A stretch of DNA of 64,000 nt, from positions 647,001 to 711,000 of the forward strand of contig NZ_JAJSLX010000002.1 of assembly GCF_021290925.1 (NCBI RefSeq), written 5' to 3'. Numbering within the stretch: position 1 is the first letter of the stretch; every line of letters begins with the position of its first letter. The DNA comes from Sessilibacter corallicola. GTDB lineage: Bacteria > Pseudomonadota > Gammaproteobacteria > Pseudomonadales > Cellvibrionaceae. Both the position numbers and the translations under genes were made by a program. The notes below the pieces were generated by a model. That model was given only the letters and a program-made list of their open reading frames with translations, was not told the DNA's origin and did no database searches. This document shows, one piece after another, positions 29,453-39,048 of the stretch.

Positions 29453-29735
29453 ACATTATTCGATATTTAATGAAGCGCTCTGGATTCGAGTCATCTTCAT
29501 GGTGATCACCGCTTTGGTGGTTTATGTGAGTGTATTCATCTGTTGGCTGATAATACTCGTACAAATACTGATAACCGCGGTATCTGGTCAAGCGAACGAA
29601 AACCTTAAGACATTTGGCGCTGCTTTGTCCCAGGTAATTGCGACGGGTTTTCGCTTTTTGTGTTTCCAATCGGAAGAAAAGCCTTTTCCTTTTTCTGATT
29701 GGCCGCAGCCTAAAGCGGATAATAGCCACGATTAA
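29442..29735 (+). CDS. DUF4389 membrane protein
   Basis: A 97-residue protein with two predicted membrane segments in one hydrophobic stretch (about residues 15-50) and a soluble C-terminus with FPFSDWPQ. It matches the DUF4389 proteins usually found between gpsA and sixA. It starts inside the end of gpsA (11-bp overlap), which indicates translational coupling. Function unknown. Confidence 0.88.
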   Translation: MTTKHYSIFNEALWIRVIFMVITALVVYVSVFICWLIILVQILITAVSGQANENLKTFGAALSQVIATGFRFLCFQSEEKPFPFSDWPQPKADNSHD

Positions 29736-29806
29736 CACGTTGCTTGCGTTAACTTTGCCAAGTTGGGCGTACCGCATACTTAGTTTTAATGATTGGGAGT
29801 ATTGCA

Positions 29807-30262
29807 ATGAAACTCTTTTTATTGCGACATGGCCAAGCCGAAGACTATTGTGAAAATGACGCCGGTCGAAAGCTGACCGCCAGAGGGATTGCCGAAACGG
29901 AATCCATCATTAATCGCAAGCTGCCCGAATTGAGTGATGCAACATCCATTTGGGCAAGCCCCTACGTTCGGGCGCAACAAACGGCGGAGATTGTTAAACG
30001 CTGTGTCCCCGATTTATCCATTGATACCACCGATTTATTGGTGCCCGATGCCAACCCCCAGCGATTAGCGAAAGCACTAGAGACTTGCGGGGTCGATTCA
30101 TTGATTTTGGTGACGCACCAACCATTGGTGGGTACTTTCTTGGATTGGCTGGCGGGCCTTGAAACCGGGCGCTACCGCATGGGAACCAGTGCTTTGGCGT
30201 TGATTCAAGCGGAGTTTATTGCCGGAGATTGCGGCGAGTTAGAATGGGTCGTGCAACCTTAG
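29807..30262 (+). CDS. sixA: Phosphohistidine phosphatase SixA
   Basis: A 151-residue histidine phosphatase of the phosphoglycerate-mutase-like fold. Catalytic RHG motif at residues about 7-9 (LFLLRHGQAED), second Arg in WASPYVRAQQTAE, and second His in LILVTHQPLVG. It removes phosphate from histidine in phosphorelay or phosphotransferase proteins. ATG 29807 follows GGGAGTATT. Last gene of the gpsA-DUF4389-sixA unit. Confidence 0.93.
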   Translation: MKLFLLRHGQAEDYCENDAGRKLTARGIAETESIINRKLPELSDATSIWASPYVRAQQTAEIVKRCVPDLSIDTTDLLVPDANPQRLAKALETCGVDSLILVTHQPLVGTFLDWLAGLETGRYRMGTSALALIQAEFIAGDCGELEWVVQP

Positions 30263-30574
30263 CTCGACCAACTGTATAACTGATCATGAAGGGCATGCAG
30301 CAGTTGAGAATCGCGCGACGGTAATAGCCACTAATATTAGTTAACGGAATGCTAGTTATCGACTGAAATTAATCACTGGAGAATAAATAGATAAAAGAAC
30401 AGCAGAGAGTTTGCTCTGTCTGAAAGGGGAGTTTCTGTTGGAATTGGCTCGTCAGCATTCCAAAGAATACATTTGTTTTGGCAGCAAAAGTGCTGATGGG
30501 TGCCAAATAAGAGCGCCAAATAAGGACACCAAATCCGGCCTACATTATTGCAATAAAATCTGTTTAAAAATAAA

Positions 30575-30638
30575 AACAGTAAAATAAAATGATCAAAAGA
30601 ATTATCAGGTCCATGCAACTGGCAAGTTGCATGGACCT
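30575..30638 (-). terminator. Terminator of the CsrB-like RNA
   Basis: Perfect 14-bp stem AGGTCCATGCAACT / AGTTGCATGGACCT (30607-30620 and 30625-30638) with a 4-base loop, followed on the minus strand by T-rich GATAATTCTTTTGATCATTTT. It directly follows the last GGA hairpins. Confidence 0.85.
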
Positions 30639-31240
30639 CTTGAATTTTGACCAGCTTCCCTTGACCTTACCTGGTCTATGTCAGTTATTCCCTTATGCTT
30701 CCTGCGCGTTTCCTTGAACCAATATCCCTTGCCTAAAGCCCTTCCTGAGCCCGTAATCCTTTCTATTAGTCCCTTCCATTATTCAACAAGATTTCCGTAT
30801 CTAACCTAAAAACACATTCTTCCTGAATGTAAAGTTCCGTTTCTTTCCTTGTTAAATCTTTCCCTTTCAAGCTTCCTGCCTGCGTCCTTGAATCCTTATG
30901 CTTCCTGCGACACCTCCTTGATGATTGGCACAATTTGAAAATCCTATTCAAAATCCCTGTGCTGGTTCCTGTTTCACTCAAATCCGTGAGCGTGTAATTC
31001 CGTTTACCTTTTTCCTTAATTACAGCTTCCTTCCTTGATTACAGCTCCTATCCTTAGTGCTGTTACTGTCCTTAGTAATGTCCCAATCCTTGGTCTCTTC
31101 CGTGAATTCCTTTGTTGTACAGCTGATTCATTCAGCTATCCAGTGAGTCCTATTTATGAAGTATCATCCTTTGATACTTGTGCTCAAAAACCAGAAGAAA
31201 TTCAGCTTAATCTACTAGTGTGTCCAAATCCTATGGTATC
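30596..31240 (-). ncRNA. CsrB/RsmZ-like regulatory RNA with about 35 GGA motifs
   Basis: Read on the minus strand, 30650-31170 holds about 36 GGA (mostly AAGGA, CAGGA, ACGGA), some four times more than chance, and almost none on the other strand. Many lie in loops of short hairpins: ACATTC-aggaa-GAATGT, AGAT-acggaa-ATCT, TTACT-aaggac-AGTAA, GTAA-acggaa-TTAC, CTCA-cggatt-TGAG, CATC-aagga-GGTG. This is the design of CsrB, CsrC, RsmY and RsmZ, which soak up the translational regulator CsrA/RsmA. It ends in a 14-bp hairpin followed by T-rich sequence. The 5' end is not known; I set it where GGA motifs thin out. Reading frames crossing it have no support. Confidence 0.85.
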
Positions 31241-31373
31241 TCACTATATTTCTGTAATTATCTCTGTCTTGTTTGACTGGAATATTACAGCTGCTTTTTA
31301 TTTCTGTTTTCAAGCTATGGATCTATTGTGCTCCTCAACCGGGGTGGCGTATGTAGGACAAATACAAAAGTTT

Positions 31374-31391
31374 TGTAGGATATGTCGCACA
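31374..31391 (-). promoter_or_regulatory. Possible GacA/UvrY-type upstream site
   Basis: TGTAGG-ATATGT-CGCACA resembles the palindrome TGTAAG-N6-CTTACA bound by GacA/VarA/UvrY upstream of csrB/rsmZ genes: 5 of 6 and 4 of 6 positions match, with the right spacer. It lies about 130-150 bp upstream of the presumed RNA start. Weak match. Confidence 0.35.
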
Positions 31392-31727
31392 AGATGAAGC
31401 TAAATTCCACTTTGTTCTTTTTAAAACTGTGGCTATGCCATACAAATATATAAGCTTAATATCCTGAAAAGTATTGAAAAAATGGGTGTTGAATACAAAT
31501 AAACCGGTTAAGTTTATGTTTTAATACTTGAGCCTACACAGATTCGAGCAAAGACAGTTTGTGAGAATTTGTTAGGTGCATGAGGTAAAATGGCCAAAAT
31601 TGTCATAGTACTCACTTCAGTTTTTCGTATAAATTTCTTTTAGAAAAATAGGTCTTGTGCGAATTTTTTCATTCTGCAGGCCAACATTGCAGTGATACCT
31701 CTTTCTATTCCCCGATGCAGTCATTTT

Positions 31728-33569
31728 ATGTTCCGTAAATTTGAAGGGTTTGTAGACCCGTTTCCTCCCGAGCACACTCAACAGCCGCCCAAAGGACTGT
31801 TTGCCTTTTGCCGTCACTACACGCGGGGTATCGAGAAAATCTTGATCATCATGGCGTTATTGACGGGGTTACTCGCCGTTGGTGAGGCTTTTTTGTTCGG
31901 CATTTTGGGGCAATTGGTTGATTGGCTGGTAGAAAGTGATCGATCGACCTTTTTGCAAGAGCAATGGCCGCAGTTACTGGTGATGAGCTTGTTCATATTA
32001 GTGGGCATGCCAATCATTGTGGTGCTTCATTCAATGGTTGTTCACCAGTCGCTGCTGGGTAATTACCCTATGGCAGTCCGCTGGCGAGCGCACCGTTATC
32101 TACTGAACCAAAGCTTTGGTTTTTTTCAGGATGAATTCAGCGGTCGAATTGCCACCAAGGTGATGCAAACCTCCCTTGCTGTGCGCGAGTCGGTGATGAA
32201 ATTACTCGATGTTATTTTATTTGCCTGCGTGTATATGGCGACCGGATTGGTGTTGTTGGCTGGTGCCGACGTGCGTGTTGCTCTGCCGTTGGTGGTGTGG
32301 TTACTGGGTTACATCGCAGTACTGAGATACTTTGTGCCGAAGCTAAAACAAATATCGGAGTTGCAAGCCGATGCCAGATCGTTGATGACTGGACGCGTGG
32401 TCGATAGCTACACCAATATTTTAACGGTGAAATTATTTTCGCACTCCAATCGCGAAGCCAGCTATGTGCGCGAAGGCATGGAGGGCTTTTTGGAAACTGT
32501 CCATCCACAGATGCGATTAGTGACTTGGCTGAACCTTTCCGTTTGGGTCATCAACATGTTATTGGTCTTTAGTGTGGGGGCTTTGAGCATTTGGTTGTGG
32601 ATGTTAGATGCCATTAGCACAGGCGCCATTGCTATTGCCATGAGCTTAGCAATTCGTCTTACGGGAATGTCGCATTGGATTATGTGGGAAGTGAGCAGCT
32701 TGTTTGAAAATATGGGCACAGTCACCGATGGCATGAACACATTATCGAAACCGCATGACGTGGTAGATGCAGACAACGCCCAACCACTGACTGTTGAGCA
32801 AGGAAAAATTGCTTTTAATGCCGTGGGTTTTTCCTATGAAAGCGATAAGCCCAATGCACCTGCGGTATTTGAAAACCTGGGCATTGAAATTTCTGCCGGT
32901 GAAAAAGTCGGTATTGTCGGCCGCTCGGGTTCGGGTAAGTCTACGTTCGTAAACTTATTGCTGCGTTTTTACGATATCCAAAAAGGCGACATTCGAATCG
33001 ACGGCCAAAATATCGCGTACGTTCAGCAAGAAAGTCTCCGTGAACATATTGGTATCGTTACGCAAGATACGTCGTTACTGCATCGGTCCGTGCGTGAGAA
33101 CATCAAATTCGGGCGTCCCTTTGCCAGCGACGAAGAAATGATTTTGGCGGCAAAGCAAGCCGAAGCACACGATTTTATTTTAACGCTTTCTGACTCCCAG
33201 GGCCGAACCGGTTACGATGCTCACGTGGGTGAGCGGGGTGTAAAACTCTCCGGTGGGCAAAGACAGCGAATCGCGATAGCGCGCGTGATGTTAAAAGATG
33301 CGCCGATCTTAGTCTTGGATGAAGCTACCTCGGCGTTGGATTCCGAAGTAGAAGTGAGTATCCAAAAAAGTCTCGATCAATTAATGCAAGGCAAAACAGT
33401 GATTGCCATAGCGCACAGACTTTCAACCATTGCGGCAATGGATCGGTTGTTGGTGTTTGATCAAGGAAAAATTGTTGAGCAGGGCAATCACGATCAGCTA
33501 GTACAACAAAACGGATTGTACGCTCAGTTGTGGCGGCATCAGTCAGGTGGCTTTCTTACCGATTATTAA
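31728..33569 (+). CDS. ABC exporter (permease fused to ATPase)
   Basis: A 613-residue half-transporter: about six membrane segments in residues 35-320 and a nucleotide-binding domain from about 350 with Walker A GRSGSGKST, signature LSGGQRQRIAIARVML, Walker B ILVLDEATSALD and H-loop IAHRLSTI. It probably works as a homodimer of the MsbA-like class; substrate unknown. The start MFRKFEGFVDPFPPE (31728) is chosen because many relatives begin at such a segment; a GTG extension of 12 codons exists. It ends at a shared terminator with the convergent porin gene. Confidence 0.9.
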   Translation: MFRKFEGFVDPFPPEHTQQPPKGLFAFCRHYTRGIEKILIIMALLTGLLAVGEAFLFGILGQLVDWLVESDRSTFLQEQWPQLLVMSLFILVGMPIIVVLHSMVVHQSLLGNYPMAVRWRAHRYLLNQSFGFFQDEFSGRIATKVMQTSLAVRESVMKLLDVILFACVYMATGLVLLAGADVRVALPLVVWLLGYIAVLRYFVPKLKQISELQADARSLMTGRVVDSYTNILTVKLFSHSNREASYVREGMEGFLETVHPQMRLVTWLNLSVWVINMLLVFSVGALSIWLWMLDAISTGAIAIAMSLAIRLTGMSHWIMWEVSSLFENMGTVTDGMNTLSKPHDVVDADNAQPLTVEQGKIAFNAVGFSYESDKPNAPAVFENLGIEISAGEKVGIVGRSGSGKSTFVNLLLRFYDIQKGDIRIDGQNIAYVQQESLREHIGIVTQDTSLLHRSVRENIKFGRPFASDEEMILAAKQAEAHDFILTLSDSQGRTGYDAHVGERGVKLSGGQRQRIAIARVMLKDAPILVLDEATSALDSEVEVSIQKSLDQLMQGKTVIAIAHRLSTIAAMDRLLVFDQGKIVEQGNHDQLVQQNGLYAQLWRHQSGGFLTDY

Positions 33570-33650
33570 TGAGTGATTAAATAATAAGAGAAATTTATAA
33601 GCCTGATAGCTTCGTTGCCTTTTAGCTTTTTATATATTTTCTTCGCTCAA

Positions 33651-33679
33651 CAAAAAACCCGGCAATGCCGGGTTTTTTT
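33651..33679. terminator. Bidirectional terminator between ABC exporter and porin genes
   Basis: ACCCGGCA / TGCCGGGT stem with a 2-base loop, with six A on the left and seven T on the right, so it can serve both convergent transcripts. Confidence 0.95.
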
Positions 33680-33701
33680 AACTTCTTTGTACAGCTTTTA
33701 A

Positions 33702-34730
33702 TTAGTATTTCAAAGCGATACGGAAGTCGATGCTGTCGATGTCGTCGCCGTCATCGAACTCATCTTGAGACCATTCAGCTGATAGTACAGTGAATTTGTT
33801 GTACAAGTAGTCAACACCGAAACGGAAAGTTTCGAATTCAACTTCATCAGCTTCGGAGTAGTCTGCGTAGAAGCTTAGCTTGTCGTTTGCTTTAACAGAA
33901 GCTTCAACGATCAAGTAAGTTTCGTCATCATCAAGAGCGATACCGCCAGCTTCGATGATTGCTTCGTCGATTTGTTGGAATTCAGCAGAGATGTCGAATA
34001 CATCGTTAGTCCAACCCAAACCAACAGTAGTGATAGACTCACCGTCGTTTTCTGGATCAACGAAGATAGACTCTGCACCGATTACACCGTACAAACCAGT
34101 ACCAGCGATGTTAGTACCGCGAAGTTGTAGGAATAGGTTGTCAGAAACAGAAGAACCGTCGTCGTCGAAGTCAGCGAAAGTTACGTCGTCGTAAGTGCTG
34201 TTTAGATCGAAAACACCACCGCGTAGAGTGAACTCACCGAAATCAACCCAAGAGATGATCGCAGGACCCGCTTGGTTAGAAGTAGCGAACAAACCGCCAG
34301 CACCGTATTCGATAGAAGCTTGGATGCTGTGGTCACCTGGGTAACCTTCTGGCTTCAAGCCGAACAATAGTGGCTGTGCACCAACAGAGAAGCTAACTGC
34401 AGAATCGCCAACGTTGTTAAGAACGATGAATGCATCTTTAACGTCAACATTACCGTCAGCGTCTTCGTCGCCGTCAGTAAGGATTTCAGTACCGAATACC
34501 AAAACACCAGTTACGTTTTTGTAAGTAGATTGAGCAGCCAAAGCAGCTTTGGTAACGCCTAAACGGTCTTCACCTTGCTCTTCAGAGTAACGGTCACCGT
34601 CACCGTAGTCAGCGCGGATGAAACCGCCAACTTTAACTTCTACAGTGTCGTCCGCAGCGAAGCTTGCTACTGGCGCTAAAGTGGAAGCAATGATTACTGC
34701 ACTGGATAATTGTTTCTTGCTAATCCACAT
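33702..34730 (-). CDS. Outer-membrane porin
   Basis: A 342-residue protein with a signal peptide (to ASFAAD, about residue 25) and an acidic beta-barrel ending in RIALKY with C-terminal aromatic, the usual outer-membrane signature. It recalls trimeric general porins with VGGFIRADYGDGDRY at the N-terminus. ATG 34730 (MWISKK) follows TTGGAGGAA; an extra Met 15 bases upstream is less likely. A long 1.2-kb upstream region holds a perfect CRP-type site at 35011-35026. Codon choice is strongly biased, which suggests high expression. Confidence 0.9.
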   Translation of the reverse strand: MWISKKQLSSAVIIASTLAPVASFAADDTVEVKVGGFIRADYGDGDRYSEEQGEDRLGVTKAALAAQSTYKNVTGVLVFGTEILTDGDEDADGNVDVKDAFIVLNNVGDSAVSFSVGAQPLLFGLKPEGYPGDHSIQASIEYGAGGLFATSNQAGPAIISWVDFGEFTLRGGVFDLNSTYDDVTFADFDDDGSSVSDNLFLQLRGTNIAGTGLYGVIGAESIFVDPENDGESITTVGLGWTNDVFDISAEFQQIDEAIIEAGGIALDDDETYLIVEASVKANDKLSFYADYSEADEVEFETFRFGVDYLYNKFTVLSAEWSQDEFDDGDDIDSIDFRIALKY

Positions 34731-35965
34731 AAAGTATTCCTCCAATGAAAAGGGATTGATATTTTATTAAGTAAATCTGTAACGCAAACAGAGATTGATT
34801 TTTATGTAAGTTAAAAATCAGGGCATGCCACAAATTAATTGGTTGCTTTATAAACCAATCTCTGGGTTCCCTTTAAAAGTCTTTTAAGTGGAAAACACTT
34901 AAAGGAAGGCTAGTAATAATTATGATGTACTTTTGGGGGCCGGATTATAGCAATAATGTGCGTAAAGACTACTGTGTGTACTCCGACTATAATCCCCTCA
35001 AATTCGATTGTGTGAAATATATCACATAATCGAAATATTGTGTTCCAGCCTCAAAAAATAATTAATATTTTTTGCCTCTGATTTTTTATTTTCTACACCA
35101 CTGATTTATTCACGGCTCTTAACGGTGTGTTTATAAAACAGTCAGCTTTATTATTTAGACAGCAATGTGAATAATTCATGAACGCGTCTAAATTTCAACC
35201 TCAAGCATAATCAATTGATTGTTCGGTCGTCAGAATTAAAATCAAAGACTCTCGAATGATTTTGCCTTTATTACGGATTAACCGAAATAGTGGCAAAGTT
35301 CGCAATTGCAACCCAAACCGGAAAATAAAATGATACCTTCCAAGAAAAAATCTTGTTAGTGAAAATATTTCGCATTAAAGCATTTCTATTTGCTTTTAAT
35401 AACGTTGCATCACATACAGTGTGTTTATGTGATAAACATTTATTAATTGTCTCACCCAACCATTAACAATAAATGAACATGAATTAATTAATGGTTTTTC
35501 AATTTACAAAAATAGAAAAATAGCGCGGAGCCGATGGCAAGTCAGTTTCAATTCATAAAAGAGCTTATTTCCCTGATTTAAAAGGGCTCATCGTATTGTG
35601 TGATGTCATTTTTGTGATACTACAACATTTTCATTGTTCAAAATTTTCGAACCTGTTCGTTAATTGCAACCGGTTAATCCGAGGTTCTTTACGTTGTGAT
35701 GTGTCAATTCACAACCTTTGTATGACGATGTTTTTTCCGTATACGTTTACCCATTCAGAAAATTGTTGAAATTTTAATGCATGAAAAAGTTGTAGTTTTC
35801 TAAATCGATAGGCCGTATTGGTTTTTGTGCATTGTTTTATAAACAAGCTGTGTGCCAAATTGAGAAATGGGAAGTGCGCAGCGGCGAGGTTGGACTTTCC
35901 TACGAAAGTAGAATACTTATCGTAGGAAAGTAATTTTAGGACGATAACCAGTAATCGGTTTAATG
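34731..35965. other. Long intergenic region between porin and PhoH-like genes
   Basis: No gene. Besides the CRP-type site, it has inverted repeats TCACATA/TATGTGA (about 35409-35433, 9-base gap) and GTTGTGA/TCACAAC (about 35694-35716), which also recall CRP half-sites, and a 12-bp stem ACTTTCCTACGA/TCGTAGGAAAGT (35894-35905 and 35920-35931) downstream of the PhoH-like stop. A small RNA here is possible but not shown. Confidence 0.5.
35011..35026. promoter_or_regulatory. CRP/Vfr-type binding site
   Basis: TGTGA-AATATA-TCACA is a perfect copy of the TGTGA-N6-TCACA palindrome. It lies about 280 bp upstream of the porin start codon, so the porin may be under carbon-source control if its promoter is close by. 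Confidence 0.65.
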
Positions 35966-37369
35966 CTATAGATTGGCTTCTGCGTATTCTGCAAGAGCGG
36001 ATCTAGGGACGCCTTGTAATTGTATGCTGCCGCCAAAAATAAAGTTCTTAAAGCGTTCGTTAAGGTAAGTTAGGCCGGAACTTGTAGCATTCAAATAAGG
36101 GGTGTCAATTTGGGCCAGGTTACCCAAACAAATCACCTTAGAACCGTTACCAGCGCGAGTAATAATCGTTTTTATTTGGTGAGGGGTTAAATTCTGACTT
36201 TCGTCAATAATGATTAAACTGTGTTGAAAGCTGCGTCCGCGAATATAATTTAATGATTTAAAGTGTAAAGGAACTTTGTTTAAAACATAGTCAACACTGC
36301 CATCACAGTCTTCGTCTTCACAGTGCAGAGCTTCTAAATTATCGGTGATAGCGCCAAGCCAAGGCTCCATTTTCTCAGCCTCAGTACCGGGTAGGAAGCC
36401 AATGTCTTCGTCTAAGCCTTGAATACTGCGTGTAGCGATAATTCTGCGATAGGCTTTCGTTGCCATGGTCATTTCAATGGCAGCAGCGAGTGCCAAAATG
36501 GTTTTACCAGAACCTGCCGCGCCGGTGAGATTCACCAAATGCACTTCTGGATCCAGCAGTAGGTTTAAAGCACAGGCTTGATAAACATCTCGAGGCACCA
36601 AGCCCCAGGCTTCTGTCTCCAGTAAGCGTCGCTTGTCTAGGTGCAACACCGTTATTTCATCGTCGTTGACTTCAGTAACACGGCCAACGAAACCGAGTTC
36701 GTCTAAAATAAACTGGTTTGGATAAATGTCGTCAATGGGATCTTCTTTTGGCAGGCGATGCAAGGTTCTTCCCATTTCCTGCACGGTTTCTACTTTTTCG
36801 ATTAAATCCCAAAAATTCCCAGAAAATTCGATAAACCCTTGATGCAGATGATCGATATCTGAGATGGATTGATCGTTGTGATAATCCTCAGCTTCAATAC
36901 CACAACCGCGCGCTTTAAGACGCATGTTAATGTCTTTGGTAATTAATACGACTCGCTGTTCAGCAAATTCATGTTTTAACGAGTGAATGTCATTAAGGAT
37001 TTTATTGTCGTTGAGATGTGTGGGTAAGAGCGAGACATTTTCTGGGCTTTTTGGCATTAAGATTGATAGCAAGCCTTCGTTGTCGCCGGTTTCTGCTCTT
37101 GGAATTGGAATGCCTGCCTCCACGGCTTCTGGATCGGCACCACCCAATATTTTATCGATTTCACGTATCGCTTGTCGGCAATCTGCGCCGATTGCGTTTT
37201 TACCATTTTTAAGTTTGTCGAGTTCCTCAAGTACGGTGATTGGAATGATAATGTGGTGTTCTTCAAACTTTAATAAAGCTGTGGGGTCGTGGATAAGGAC
37301 GTTCGTATCTAAAACGTATCGAGTGGGTTGAGGGGTGTGGTTTGTTATGGCGATGTGCGCTTGACCCAT
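35966..37369 (-). CDS. PhoH-family ATPase with N-terminal PIN domain
   Basis: A 467-residue protein. The PIN ribonuclease-like domain (about 15-160) has YVLDTNVLIHDP, VLEELDKLKNG and VVLITKDINMRLKA; the PhoH ATPase domain (about 230-467) has Walker A LTGAAGSGKTILALAAAIE and Walker B HSLIIIDESQNLTPHQIK. This PhoH2-type joining is known and is linked to RNA unwinding and cleavage. Start 37369 (MGQAHI) has AAGAGGAATC upstream; the Met seven residues earlier is an alternative. A 12-bp hairpin follows at 35894-35931. Confidence 0.93.
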   Translation of the reverse strand: MGQAHIAITNHTPQPTRYVLDTNVLIHDPTALLKFEEHHIIIPITVLEELDKLKNGKNAIGADCRQAIREIDKILGGADPEAVEAGIPIPRAETGDNEGLLSILMPKSPENVSLLPTHLNDNKILNDIHSLKHEFAEQRVVLITKDINMRLKARGCGIEAEDYHNDQSISDIDHLHQGFIEFSGNFWDLIEKVETVQEMGRTLHRLPKEDPIDDIYPNQFILDELGFVGRVTEVNDDEITVLHLDKRRLLETEAWGLVPRDVYQACALNLLLDPEVHLVNLTGAAGSGKTILALAAAIEMTMATKAYRRIIATRSIQGLDEDIGFLPGTEAEKMEPWLGAITDNLEALHCEDEDCDGSVDYVLNKVPLHFKSLNYIRGRSFQHSLIIIDESQNLTPHQIKTIITRAGNGSKVICLGNLAQIDTPYLNATSSGLTYLNERFKNFIFGGSIQLQGVPRSALAEYAEANL

Positions 37370-38041
37370 AAGCAACGATTCCTCTTGCATGAGATAAAAA
37401 GCCTTGTCGCAAAGTATTTAAATACAATATTTAACATAATTAAATGCTGTGAAATATTGTTTTAAAGCACTCTCTTATAGACTTTTATAACACTGAAATT
37501 TCTAAACTGCCAGTGTTTAGACCGATAAAAAGCAGAAAAATTGTGGGGGTGATTTGGAGGGGATCTTACAATATGGCACTGTTTTTAGGTTAAATCTACT
37601 GGTTTTTTAATGAATCAAAAAAATTAACAATGCGAATTATTTTTTATCTTGAAATTCAAGGAGTTAATAATTTTATTCAGCAAATGAATTAAAACTTAAC
37701 AAAACTGAAACTTAGGCGATTTGCTATAAATAGTGCAATGGTAATAATGTAAAAAACTATTACCGCGTTATTACACGGTTTAGTTGCATGCAAATGTGTG
37801 AACGTGTTATTGGTTTTTGAATTTTTATTACAGGGTTGTTTCTGTAATTCAAAAATTTGATATAAGCACCGTTGTTTAAACACGGTACTTAGAAGTCTAA
37901 TTATTTAGTTGTCAAGTTTTACTGCCGTAAATGCCTTTTAGTAAAGGCTGTTTATAACGAAATTTATTGTTTTAATTTTGGTGGATTAACGAATTTTCGT
38001 TAATCCACCGTGGTAAAAATTAATCAGAGGTTGCTTAAACC
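37370..38041. other. Intergenic region between PhoH-like and cioB genes
   Basis: No gene seen. A perfect 14-bp hairpin GGTGGATTAACGAA/TTCGTTAATCCACC (37980-38009, 2-base loop) lies 33 bp past the cioB stop and may end that transcript, though a T-run is missing. The rest is AT-rich and should hold the PhoH-like gene's promoter. Confidence 0.5.
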
Positions 38042-39046
38042 TTAATGGTACCGAAGTGAAGTTGCCTTACCGTGAAAAACTCGGTAAGCAAAAATGGTGT
38101 ACATTAAGATAATTGGAATTACCACAACCGCGCCGTAGAAAATAACCTTTAAGGTTTCAACGTCGCTGGCGGCTTCCCATACAGTCAGTTCGTTGGGAAT
38201 AATGTACGGGAAAAAGCTAAATGCTAAACCAATAAAACACAACGTAAATATAACCACCACCAGTAAAAATGGTCCGTAGCAATATCGGTCGTTGGGTTTT
38301 GGCAAGCGACGTAAAAGCAGGTCGTTCCACACGAATGCTAAAAAGCACACTGTCGGAATTAATAATACGAACATAACTAACGGCATTGCAAACCAACGGG
38401 AGTAAACTTCACTGTTAATCATCGGGTTAACAATCGATACAGCAATAACGCCAATCAACGCTAAACGTCCGCACCAAAGCGCCCACCGAATGGATTTACT
38501 TTGAAGCTCATCTTCGGTTTTCATAATTAACCAGGCTGCTCCGAGGTAACTGTACGCAACAGTAACCCCAAACGCGCTGAGTAAACAAAATGCGATGCTG
38601 GCCGGAGTATAACTAAAGCCCATCACGAATTGGCCGAGCATAAATCCTTGCGCCAACGTGGTTAGCAGTGATCCTAATTTAAATAACCAATCCCAAGTGT
38701 GTTTAAAGTCGACGGCGGCCTTTGCCCGAAAATCGAAAGAAACGCCGCGTACAATCAGACCAACCAGTAAAATAAATACTGGAATATATAAGTGATAAAA
38801 CGCAAGCGAGTGTGCCGCAGGGAAAGCTATTAACATTAATCCCACGGCCAGTACTAACCAGGTTTCGTTTGCATCCCAAAATGGACCGATAGAAGCGATC
38901 ATAATATCGCGATCATTTTCTTGATCGGCCCCCATGGGTAACAATATTCCCACACCTAAATCGTAGCCATCTAATATCGCGTAGATTAAAACCGACAGAC
39001 CCATCAAGCCGATGAAAATAATAGGTAATGTTTCTTCATTAATCAT
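38042..39046 (-). CDS. cioB: Cytochrome bd-type quinol oxidase subunit II (CIO type)
   Basis: A 334-residue membrane protein with eight to nine segments. LDGYDLGVGILLP, the ANETWLVLAVGLMLIAFPAA stretch and GVSFDFRAKA mark CydB/CioB. Length fits the short CioB type rather than the ~380-residue CydB. With the preceding cioA it forms the heterodimer that oxidises quinol and reduces oxygen without pumping protons, often in a cyanide-resistant way. The start is 2 bp after the cioA stop, so the two are translationally coupled. Confidence 0.93.
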   Translation of the reverse strand: MINEETLPIIFIGLMGLSVLIYAILDGYDLGVGILLPMGADQENDRDIMIASIGPFWDANETWLVLAVGLMLIAFPAAHSLAFYHLYIPVFILLVGLIVRGVSFDFRAKAAVDFKHTWDWLFKLGSLLTTLAQGFMLGQFVMGFSYTPASIAFCLLSAFGVTVAYSYLGAAWLIMKTEDELQSKSIRWALWCGRLALIGVIAVSIVNPMINSEVYSRWFAMPLVMFVLLIPTVCFLAFVWNDLLLRRLPKPNDRYCYGPFLLVVVIFTLCFIGLAFSFFPYIIPNELTVWEAASDVETLKVIFYGAVVVIPIILMYTIFAYRVFHGKATSLRYH

Positions 39047-39048
39047 CG

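Noticed and set aside
30766-31397. Open frames inside the GGA-rich region (30766-30981 minus, 31035-31397 plus)
   Set aside because: No ribosome-binding sites, repetitive composition set by the GGA motifs, and hairpins typical of a regulatory RNA; they look like chance frames.
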